A stretch of DNA of 64,000 bases from NCBI GenBank assembly GCA_964514105.1, contig CAZEPJ010000009.1:17744-81743 (forward strand), given 5' to 3'. Position 1 is the stretch's first letter, and each line of letters opens with the position of its first letter. This DNA is from CAZEPJ01 sp964514105 (GTDB lineage: Bacteria; Desulfobacterota; Desulfocorpusculales; Desulfocorpusculum). The translations under genes were made by a program, and so were the position numbers. Under the pieces are notes generated by a model. The model was not told the DNA's origin. It saw nothing but the letters and a program-made list of their open reading frames with translations, and did no database searches. Shown here piece after piece: positions 1 to 7,011 of the stretch.

Positions 1-51
1 CAGCCCCGCCAGCATGGCCCAGGACGCCGCATGCCCCCAGTCCCTCTTCAT
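1..51 (-). CDS. N-terminal fragment of a gene coupled to DUF58, probably a transglutaminase-like membrane protein
   Basis: The start codon (51-49) overlaps the TGA of the upstream DUF58 gene in a 4-base ATGA junction, a typical translational-coupling arrangement. Only 17 codons fall inside the window, reading MKRDWGHAASWAMLAGL. This is a short charged start that runs into what looks like a first membrane helix. DUF58 genes are very often followed by a DUF3488/transglutaminase-core membrane protein (TgpA type), so that is the best guess. The fragment is too short to prove it. Confidence 0.5.
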   Translation of the reverse strand, partial: MKRDWGHAASWAMLAGL

Positions 52-1394
52 GAGGCGCGCTCCGACCCCACGTGCAGGAGGTCCGGGGGTCTCTCCACCC
101 GGAGCCATGTCCCGTGGGGGGGGGCGCACCCATCGGCCCCGGGGCCGACCTGGAGGAGGAGGTGTCGCAGCCCTCCTTCCCGCAACGCCTCCAGGACCAG
201 GGGCAGCGCCTCCCAGGCCCCGGCATAGAGCAGGACCACGGTGGTCCCCCAGGGGAGGTGCGCGCGTTCAGCCTGGATGAGGTCGGCGCAGGGTGTGCCG
301 GCGCACGCCGTGGTCTTGGCCAGGCCCTCCAGGATCAGCGTGAGCTGGTCTCGGCTTCCCCCCGGGGGCAGGCAGGCGGCCTGACCCGAGTCGGCCAGGC
401 GTGTGTTCACATACAGCCCCACGGCATGCCCCCGCCCCACGGCATCGCTGGCCACGGAGGCGGCGGTGCTGATGGCCAGCTCCAGGGCCTCCTCATCCCA
501 GGCGCCCTCTCGGCAGAAGCTCTCCACGGCCAGGAACAGGGCCAGCTTCAGGCTGACGGTGGGCTCGAAGCACTTGACCTGGAGCGACTGGGTCCGGGCG
601 CTGGCCTTCCAGTGCACATGCCGGAGGCTGTCTCCGGGCGTATACTCCCGGACGCCCAGGACTCGGGAGGGGTCCTGGAAGATGCGCCGCGCGCCGGCCG
701 TCTCCCCAAGGGGCGCCAGGGAAGGGATGCCCAGCTGGTCCAGGGGGAAGATCCGGGGGTAGACCACCAGAGGGTCCAGCCGGGGCACGGTCATGGTCCG
801 GGGGTAGAACCCGAAGAGATCCCCGGTGGTGACCTGGAGGGGACCCAGGGGGAAATAGCCTCGCCGCATGCACTGCAGGGGGCAGCCCCAGCTCAGGGTC
901 CCGTACCCGAGGACGGAGGCGGCCCGCCGCAACAGCCCGCTCCCGGGAAGCGCCCCCGGAGGCAACGGCTGGGGGGCCAGGACCTGGGCGGGGATCCGGT
1001 CCTCCACCTGTACCCAAGGGAGGGGAAGGAACTTGCCATTGGCCAGCCGGACCCGCCACTCCACGGTGTCCCCGGGGAACGCCCGGGTGTGGCTGAGCCC
1101 GCGCTCGCAGCGAAGAGCCCGGAGGGAAAGCGCGCTCCAGAGTCTGGAGAGCCCGGCGGCGGAAAGGATCAGGCCCACGAGGGAGGCCACGGTGGTCTCG
1201 CCGTTCCAGGCGGCCAGGGCGAAGACGGCGCCCAGAAACGCCAGGCCCCCTTTGCCCAGGAGGTACCCCGAGGAGGCCGCAGGCCGTCCCTGGTCACACA
1301 CCCCGCTCCGTTCCTGAGCAGCCGCCCGGGCGGGCGCACCCTGCGCCCGATCCGCTCTCGCATCCACGATGGTCGCCCCCTGGCCCCCGCGCAT
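48..1394 (-). CDS. DUF58 domain-containing protein
   Basis: 448-residue protein. Two hydrophobic segments near residues 45-85 (AFLGAVFALAAW and SLVGLILSAAGLSRLW) are followed by a beta-rich region. The DUF58 signature lies around residues 240-270: RRIFQDPSRVLGVREYTPGD followed by SLRHVHWKASART. The C-terminal part looks like a von Willebrand A-like fold, as in other members. The family usually works with a MoxR-type ATPase and a transglutaminase protein in envelope or chaperone functions. The transglutaminase partner seems to follow directly (ATGA overlap), but no MoxR gene lies upstream within the window. The start is uncertain because no strong ribosome site precedes it. Confidence 0.85.
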   Translation of the reverse strand: MRGGQGATIVDARADRAQGAPARAAAQERSGVCDQGRPAASSGYLLGKGGLAFLGAVFALAAWNGETTVASLVGLILSAAGLSRLWSALSLRALRCERGLSHTRAFPGDTVEWRVRLANGKFLPLPWVQVEDRIPAQVLAPQPLPPGALPGSGLLRRAASVLGYGTLSWGCPLQCMRRGYFPLGPLQVTTGDLFGFYPRTMTVPRLDPLVVYPRIFPLDQLGIPSLAPLGETAGARRIFQDPSRVLGVREYTPGDSLRHVHWKASARTQSLQVKCFEPTVSLKLALFLAVESFCREGAWDEEALELAISTAASVASDAVGRGHAVGLYVNTRLADSGQAACLPPGGSRDQLTLILEGLAKTTACAGTPCADLIQAERAHLPWGTTVVLLYAGAWEALPLVLEALREGGLRHLLLQVGPGADGCAPPHGTWLRVERPPDLLHVGSERAS

Positions 1395-1525
1395 CCTGAC
1401 CGAAGGATATCAAAGGGGCCGGCCATGCGCCAGCGCCGCCCCTGGCGGGGTGCGGCTCCATGTTGACGCGCCCGCCGGCCGCCAGCAGAATGGGTCCAGG
1501 GACTCCCGAGAGGAGGGATGGGACC

Positions 1526-2068
1526 GTGATCTCCGACTGGAACGTAGTGGTCAGCCTGCGGCAGGGAGGATTTCGCAGGGCATGCAGGCTCCTGGAGGCC
1601 TTCGGACCCGTGAGCCGCACGGACTACCTCAACGTGCTGGTCATGCGGGTGGGGGATACCGCGCGTTTTCTGGACGAGATCCACGTGTGGGCCTCGGACG
1701 ACCCCCGCGTCCTGGACGACCTGGCCCGCGTGGCCCCCGTGGACGTGGCCTTCGGCTTCCAGAGCCCCGAGGCCTTCGAGGCCGAGGCCCTGGCTGCGGC
1801 GTCCCATTGGGTCCCGGCCCTGGGGGGCAAGGCCTTTTTCGTGCGCATGCACCGGCGCGGCTTCAAGGGGCGGATCTCCAGCCATGACCAGGAGCGACGC
1901 ATCAGCGAGGCCCTCCTGAGGGCCCTGGATGGGGCGGGGGAGGGAGGCCGGATCCGCTTCCAGGACCCCGACGCGGTGCTGGACGTGGAGACCGTGGGCA
2001 CCCGGGGGGGGATGTCCCTCTGGAGTCGCGAGGAGATGAAGCGATACCCCCTGCTGCGGATCGCCTGA
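1526..2068 (+). CDS. THUMP domain-containing protein
   Basis: 180-residue protein. GTG at 1526 is chosen because AGGAGG sits 10 bases upstream; the frame is open back to an ATG at 1460 without a better ribosome site. The middle and C-terminal part matches the THUMP RNA-binding fold: a beta strand with FFVRMHRRGFKG, a SHDQE helix start, then RFQDPDAVLDVETVG and a terminal SLWSREEMKRYPLLR. Stand-alone THUMP proteins bind tRNA or related RNA, usually to position a modifying enzyme. No catalytic domain is present here, so the protein may be an accessory factor. It is convergent with the adenine deaminase gene. Confidence 0.75.
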   Translation: MISDWNVVVSLRQGGFRRACRLLEAFGPVSRTDYLNVLVMRVGDTARFLDEIHVWASDDPRVLDDLARVAPVDVAFGFQSPEAFEAEALAAASHWVPALGGKAFFVRMHRRGFKGRISSHDQERRISEALLRALDGAGEGGRIRFQDPDAVLDVETVGTRGGMSLWSREEMKRYPLLRIA

Positions 2069-2114
2069 GGAGGCCGCCCCCGGCGAGCCCGCGGCCCGGC
2101 TTTGCCCCGGTGCA

Positions 2115-3836
2115 TCAGACCGCCAGGCCCAGCACCGCCCGGTCCCGCATGCGGACGTAGCCCCGGTGGGTCAGGCGCAGGTGGGGAATGGCCGCCGTGC
2201 CCAGGGTGTCCAGGGTGAGAAGAGGCTTTTCCCACGGCACGCCGTTTTCCCGCAGGGCGGTCTCGAACCGGCGGATGGCGTCCCGCAGCTCGGCCATGGG
2301 CTCCAGCGACAGGATGCCGCACAGGGGCGCCCGGACGGATGCCACCACCTGGCGCCCCTCGGCGAAGGCGGCCCCGCCCCCCGTGTCCCGAAGCCGGTTC
2401 ACCACCGTCTCCATGGACTGCCCATCGCACCCCACCACGATCATATCCCCGGTGTCCCAGCACATGGTGGATCCGCACGCCCCCCGGCGGAGGCCGAACC
2501 CCTTGAGGACGCCCAGGAAGGCCCCCCCGCCCCCCGTGCGGTCCACGGCCAGGGCCATGAGGAGATCCCGGGCGCTCCCGGCATCGTCCAGGTCCACCAT
2601 GGCCTCCCGGGTCACGAGGCGCGTGACGAGTTCCATGGCCCGGACTTTGCCCCGCAGGGGGGGGGGAGCCAGGGCCAGCGGAGGCGGGTTCACGGTGTGG
2701 AAGAAGTGCTCGGGGAAGCGCACATCCCGGGGCTCGACCAGCCTTCTGCCGTCCTCAAAGAGGACCCTCCCCTCGGCCATGACGAGGGCGGGTGAGAACT
2801 CCCCGGGCGACGGGATGAGCACCACGTCGGCCAGGCGCCCCGGGGCCAGGGCCCCCAGCAGATGGTCCAGGCGGAAATGCTCGGCCGCGTTGAGGGTCAC
2901 CATCTGATACACCACCCCCGGGGGTACCCCCAGGCGCAGGGCGTGTCTCACCGAGGCGTCGAGATACCCCTCGTCCAGGAAACCCTCGGGGTCTCCGCTG
3001 TCCGTGCAGAGGATCAGTCGCCGGAAGTCCAGTTCCCGGCCGAAGATCGCCCGGACCCCCTCCAGTTCCCTGCGGATGGCGCCCTCCCGGATCATCACCC
3101 AGCAGCCCAGGCGAATCCGCTCGAGCACCTCCTCTTCGGTGATGGGCTCGTGGCACGAAGAGACCCCGTGGGCCGTGTACGCCTGGAGCTTGCGGCCCGA
3201 GGCCCCGGCGGTGTGGCCCTCCACCCGCTTGCCCAGACTCAGCCCCATGGCCGCCAGGGCCCGCACTCGCCGCCCCTGGCGGTTTCCCAACAGCAGATTC
3301 CCCCAGTAGATCTCGCCCACCCCCACGCAGCGGGGGTCCTCCAGCAAGGGCCGCAGCGCCTCGTTGTCCGGGGCGTGGGCCTCCTCGACCTCGGTGAGGC
3401 CGCACAGGGCCGGCACCGTGTAGAAGAATCGGACGGGCTGACCCGCCAGGCCCGCGACCAGGTGCGTGATCCCCTCCAGCCCCACCACGGCGGCCAACTC
3501 GATGGTCTCCGTCACCACGGTGGTGGTGCCCGATGGGATCACGTGCCTCACGAACTCCTCGATGCACGATCGGTACGCGACATGGGTGTGCGCGTCCAGC
3601 AGGCCGGGGAGCATGACCATGCCCCGGGCGTCGATCTCCGCGCCGGCCACTGGCTGGACGGGCGGCCGCTGGGGTCCCGCGTACGCAATGCGTCCCCCCT
3701 TGATCCAGAGGGACTGGCCGGGGATGAACTCGCGGGTGAAGGCGTTGAAGAGGACTCCGTCGGCGATGACCGCGTCCGGGGGCTCCTCCCCCAGCGCCAC
3801 CGGGGCCAGGGAAGCGCCGATGGCATGTTCGTCCAT
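2115..3836 (-). CDS. ade: Adenine deaminase
   Basis: 573-residue amidohydrolase expected to convert adenine to hypoxanthine and ammonia in purine salvage. The metal-binding motif LLDAHTHV lies near residue 80. It is followed by GHTAGASG, SCHEPIT and CTDSGDPEG, and by the family tail with its repeated beta-sandwich and a DNRGG-like NRLRDTGGGAAFAEG region. Length is normal for bacterial Ade. The start is supported by AGGAGG 7 bases upstream. Some homologues have other substrates, so the exact specificity is inferred. Confidence 0.88.
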   Translation of the reverse strand: MDEHAIGASLAPVALGEEPPDAVIADGVLFNAFTREFIPGQSLWIKGGRIAYAGPQRPPVQPVAGAEIDARGMVMLPGLLDAHTHVAYRSCIEEFVRHVIPSGTTTVVTETIELAAVVGLEGITHLVAGLAGQPVRFFYTVPALCGLTEVEEAHAPDNEALRPLLEDPRCVGVGEIYWGNLLLGNRQGRRVRALAAMGLSLGKRVEGHTAGASGRKLQAYTAHGVSSCHEPITEEEVLERIRLGCWVMIREGAIRRELEGVRAIFGRELDFRRLILCTDSGDPEGFLDEGYLDASVRHALRLGVPPGVVYQMVTLNAAEHFRLDHLLGALAPGRLADVVLIPSPGEFSPALVMAEGRVLFEDGRRLVEPRDVRFPEHFFHTVNPPPLALAPPPLRGKVRAMELVTRLVTREAMVDLDDAGSARDLLMALAVDRTGGGGAFLGVLKGFGLRRGACGSTMCWDTGDMIVVGCDGQSMETVVNRLRDTGGGAAFAEGRQVVASVRAPLCGILSLEPMAELRDAIRRFETALRENGVPWEKPLLTLDTLGTAAIPHLRLTHRGYVRMRDRAVLGLAV

Positions 3837-4036
3837 GGGGACCTCCTGGGGGGTCGGGCCGGCTCATGCCCATGGCATGCCCCGACGCCATGCGCACGTC
3901 CCGCCCATGATGCGTCCCATTCTACACAGGGGGCCCTCTGTGGGAAAGGCCGTGCCTGCTCGCCGCAGGGCCATGGCGGGGGCTTCGAGCGCAGGGACAT
4001 GGGGCCGCCACAGGCCCCGCCGATTCTCTTTTCCCC

Positions 4037-4085
4037 TTGACTTCTCCTGGGCTTTTGGATAAAAGGGTATCCATCAATTGATGGA
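4037..4085 (+). promoter_or_regulatory. Promoter with a palindromic operator over the TetR start codon
   Basis: TTGACT (4037-4042) is followed after 15 bases by GATAAA (4058-4063), a plausible sigma-70 promoter. Immediately downstream is a perfect 16-base palindrome, TCCATCAATTGATGGA (4070-4085). It covers the predicted transcription start and the ATG at 4081. Such a site just upstream of a TetR gene is most simply an autoregulatory operator. The transcript leader would be only about ten bases long. Confidence 0.55.
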
Positions 4086-4749
4086 ACAAGACGCTGGAGT
4101 GCGCGCCGTGCCCACGCCGCTGGAGAAGGCCTGGAAGGACCCCGATTCCATGAAGGCGCGCATCCTGGGCGCCGCCCGCCGGGTCTTCGGCCAGTATGGC
4201 TTCCACGGAACCACCACCCGCCTCATCGCCGGGGAGGTGGGCATCGACATCTCCACCCTCCATTACCATTGGGGGGACAAGGAGGACCTGTACGAGGCGG
4301 TGATCCTGGACATGACCGAGGACCTGCGCCGACAGCTCCGGCTGGTGGAGAGGGTGATTCGCGGGCGGCCCCTGGCTCAGCGCATGGACGTGGCGATCGA
4401 CATGATGGCGGACTACCAGTTCGCCCACCCCGAGATCGCCAACTTGACCATATTCCGGTACTTCAGCAAGACGCGCCACGCCATGGACTGGGAGGACCGG
4501 GTCCCGGACATCCTCACCGACATCGCCCGCTCCATGGGGCTGCAGGAGCCGGACCAGAGCATCTCCGTCCGGGCCAAGATGCGGGTGCTGGCCATCATGA
4601 ACGCCATCAACGACTTCATCTCGGGCGAGGAGGTCTTCCGCTCCATGCTGGGGCTGGAGAGGGAGCCGTATGTCGCCCTGGTCAAGGAGACCCTCAAGTT
4701 CATCATGATCCCGGCCTTCGCCGGGCAGGCGGCGGCAGCGCGCCCCTGA
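4081..4749 (+). CDS. TetR/AcrR family regulator of the acyl-CoA operon
   Basis: 222-residue regulator. The N-terminal helix-turn-helix (residues about 22-68) contains ILGAARRVFGQYGFHGTTTR, IAGEVGIDISTLHYHWGDKE and the usual following helix. The C-terminal part is helical and ligand-binding in type. A TTG directly precedes the ATG; the ATG at 4081 was chosen although no clear ribosome site exists, and the start lies inside the palindrome. It heads a same-strand run of acyl-CoA genes beginning 105 bases downstream, so it probably represses that operon in response to an acyl-CoA or related ligand (inference). Confidence 0.88.
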   Translation: MEQDAGVRAVPTPLEKAWKDPDSMKARILGAARRVFGQYGFHGTTTRLIAGEVGIDISTLHYHWGDKEDLYEAVILDMTEDLRRQLRLVERVIRGRPLAQRMDVAIDMMADYQFAHPEIANLTIFRYFSKTRHAMDWEDRVPDILTDIARSMGLQEPDQSISVRAKMRVLAIMNAINDFISGEEVFRSMLGLEREPYVALVKETLKFIMIPAFAGQAAAARP

Positions 4750-4854
4750 GGACCTGCGTTCGCGGCCACCGGGGCCCGCATGAAGATGGGCGGGCACCCC
4801 CGGCCGGCGGCCCTCTCGGGCGGCACAGTGGAGCGGAAAGGAGGAATGGGGAGG

Positions 4855-6990
4855 ATGGCTCTGAACCTGGATGTCATCGGCAAGCGCATCGGCCCGGTCA
4901 CCACGGAGTACACCTGGAAGGACGTGGTGCTCTACGCCCTGGGGGTCGGGGCGGGCTTCGACGAGCTGGACTACGTGTACGAGAACCGCCTCAAGGTGAT
5001 CCCGAGTTTCGCGGTTCCGTCCACGTACGGCCTGCTGGGAGAGGCCTTCTCCACCCTGGGGGGGGATCTCTCGGGGATCCTGCACGGCGAGCAAGAGACT
5101 TTGTTTCAGGCGCCCATCCCCACCGAGGGGAAGATCACGTCCGAGGGCCGGGTCCTGGACATCTACGACAAGGGGCCGGGCCGCGGGGCCATTGTGCTCG
5201 TGGAGGTGGACACCCACCACGCCAGCGGCCAGAAGCTCTACACCAACCGCATCAAGCTCTTCTTCCGCAAGGACGGAGGGTTCGGCGGGGAGCCGGGCCC
5301 CGAGGAGGTATTCGAGTTCCCCGACCGCCCCCCCGACCTGGAGGAGCGGGCCGACGTGTCGCCGAACCAGCCCCTCCTGTATCGCCTCTCCGGAGACACC
5401 TTCGCACTGCACGTGGATCCCGACTTCGCCAGGATGGCGGGCTTCCAGATGCCAATCGTGCACGGCCTGTGCACACATGGTTTCGCATGTCGGGCGGTCA
5501 TCAAGCACCTCTTTCCCGGGGAGCCGGAGCGCATGAGCCGATTCAAGGTGCGATTCTCCAGGCCCCTGTACCCCGGCCGCCCCGTGGTCACCCAGATCTG
5601 GAAAGTGGACGACGGTCAGGCCCTCTTCCGGGTCATCAACCCGGAGAACCAGGACGTGGTCATCGACCGGGGCGTGGTGGAATGGCTGAGTCAGGGCGAG
5701 ATGGCGCGCCGCGCCCGCCTGGGGGGCATCCATTTTGACGGTCGGGTGGCGCTGGTGACGGGTGCGGGCGCGGGACTTGGGCGGGTTTATGCACTGGAGC
5801 TGGCCCGGCGGGGGGCCAAGGTGGTGGTCAACGATCTGGGGGGTGGTCGGGACGGCACGGGGGGTTCTCGGTCGGCGGCGGACGGGGTGGTGGAGGAGAT
5901 TCGGGCCTTTGGGGGCGAGGCGGTGGCCAACTACGATTCGGTGGCGAGCGCCGAGGGTGGGCAGGCCATGGTGGATGAGGCGGTTCGGGCGTTTGGGCGG
6001 CTGGACATTCTGATCAACAATGCGGGGATTCTGCGGGACCGGACGCTGGTGAAGATGGAGCCTGGGGAGTGGGACGCGGTGATGGACGTGCACCTCAAGG
6101 GGGCGTATAACGTGACGCGGCCGGCGTTTGTGCGGATGCGGGAGCAGGGCTATGGGCGGATCGTGATGACGACGTCGGCGGCGGGGCTTTACGGGAACTT
6201 CGGGCAGACCAACTACTCGGCGGCCAAGATGGGGCTGGTGGGCTTCATGAACACCGTGCGGCTTGAGGGGGCCAAGTACAACATCCGGGTGAACACGGTG
6301 GCGCCGGCTGCGGCCACGCGGCTCACCGAGGACGTCATGCCTCCCGAGCTTTTCGCCAAGCTCAAGCCCGAGTTCGTGGCCCCCCTGGTCCTGTACCTCT
6401 GCTCCGAGCAGTGCCCGGTCTCCGGCGGGATCTACAACGCGGGCATGGGATACTTCAACCGGGTCGCCCTGGTGACCGGCCCCGGGGCCGTGGTGGGCGA
6501 AGGTCTGACCGCCCCCTTGCCCGAGGCGGTTGCCGCGGCCATGGGCAAGATCAACAGCCTGGCCGGCGGCGGGGAGTATCCCAACGCCACGGCCGCGCTG
6601 GGTGCCATCCTGGAGGCCTGGGATCCCAAGAAGGCGAAGGCGGAGGCCGAGGCCGAGGGGGGAGCCGGGGGTCTCACGGTGAGGGGCATTTTCGAGAAGA
6701 TGGCCGGGGCGTTTCAGGCGGACAAGGCGGGGGGGGTGGACGTGGTGTTCCAGTATGTCATCAGCGGGCCCGGCGGGGGCACGTGGCACGTGGTGGTCAA
6801 GGACGGGGCGTGCCGCGTGGCCGAGGGGGCCCACGAGCGGCCCACCACCACCATCAAGATGGGGGATGAGGACTTTGTGAAGATGATCTCCGGGCAGCTC
6901 AAGGCCATGGCCGCGTACACCAGCGGCAAGCTCAAGGTCGAGGGCGATCTCATGAAGTCCCAGCTCATCGAGAAGCTCTTTCGCTTCTGA
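4855..6990 (+). CDS. Fused MaoC hydratase / short-chain dehydrogenase / SCP2 multifunctional protein (MFE-2-like)
   Basis: 711 residues from ATG 4855 (AAGGAGG 10 bases upstream; a nearer ATG at 4846 is less well spaced). Residues 1-285 are a 2-enoyl-CoA hydratase of the MaoC type with the hydratase-2 signature DPDFARMAGFQMPIVHGLC. Residues about 292-545 are an SDR with TGAGAGLG, INNAGILRD and an intact Ser-Tyr-x3-Lys triad (TTSAAG, YSAAK). Residues about 605-711 are a sterol-carrier-protein-2 domain. The set matches eukaryotic peroxisomal MFE-2, in a different domain order, and should hydrate and oxidise a beta-oxidation intermediate. From codon 292 the DNA is identical to the end of the next gene. 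Confidence 0.88.
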   Translation: MALNLDVIGKRIGPVTTEYTWKDVVLYALGVGAGFDELDYVYENRLKVIPSFAVPSTYGLLGEAFSTLGGDLSGILHGEQETLFQAPIPTEGKITSEGRVLDIYDKGPGRGAIVLVEVDTHHASGQKLYTNRIKLFFRKDGGFGGEPGPEEVFEFPDRPPDLEERADVSPNQPLLYRLSGDTFALHVDPDFARMAGFQMPIVHGLCTHGFACRAVIKHLFPGEPERMSRFKVRFSRPLYPGRPVVTQIWKVDDGQALFRVINPENQDVVIDRGVVEWLSQGEMARRARLGGIHFDGRVALVTGAGAGLGRVYALELARRGAKVVVNDLGGGRDGTGGSRSAADGVVEEIRAFGGEAVANYDSVASAEGGQAMVDEAVRAFGRLDILINNAGILRDRTLVKMEPGEWDAVMDVHLKGAYNVTRPAFVRMREQGYGRIVMTTSAAGLYGNFGQTNYSAAKMGLVGFMNTVRLEGAKYNIRVNTVAPAAATRLTEDVMPPELFAKLKPEFVAPLVLYLCSEQCPVSGGIYNAGMGYFNRVALVTGPGAVVGEGLTAPLPEAVAAAMGKINSLAGGGEYPNATAALGAILEAWDPKKAKAEAEAEGGAGGLTVRGIFEKMAGAFQADKAGGVDVVFQYVISGPGGGTWHVVVKDGACRVAEGAHERPTTTIKMGDEDFVKMISGQLKAMAAYTSGKLKVEGDLMKSQLIEKLFRF
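5728..6975 (+). repeat. Direct repeat copy 1 (1,248 bp, SDR-SCP2 module)
   Basis: By line-by-line comparison this segment is identical to 8491-9738 (offset 2,763 bases). It begins exactly at the SDR domain boundary (protein IHFDGRVALVTG) and ends six codons from the gene's stop, where agaagCTC changes to agaagTTG. The repeat keeps the reading frame in both host genes. Confidence 0.95.
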
Positions 6991-7011
6991 TCCGTTCAAG
7001 GAGGTCAGGCC

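Noticed and set aside
72..1466. 464-codon plus-strand open frame
   Set aside because: Antisense to the DUF58 gene, with low-complexity Gly/Pro/Gln-rich translation.
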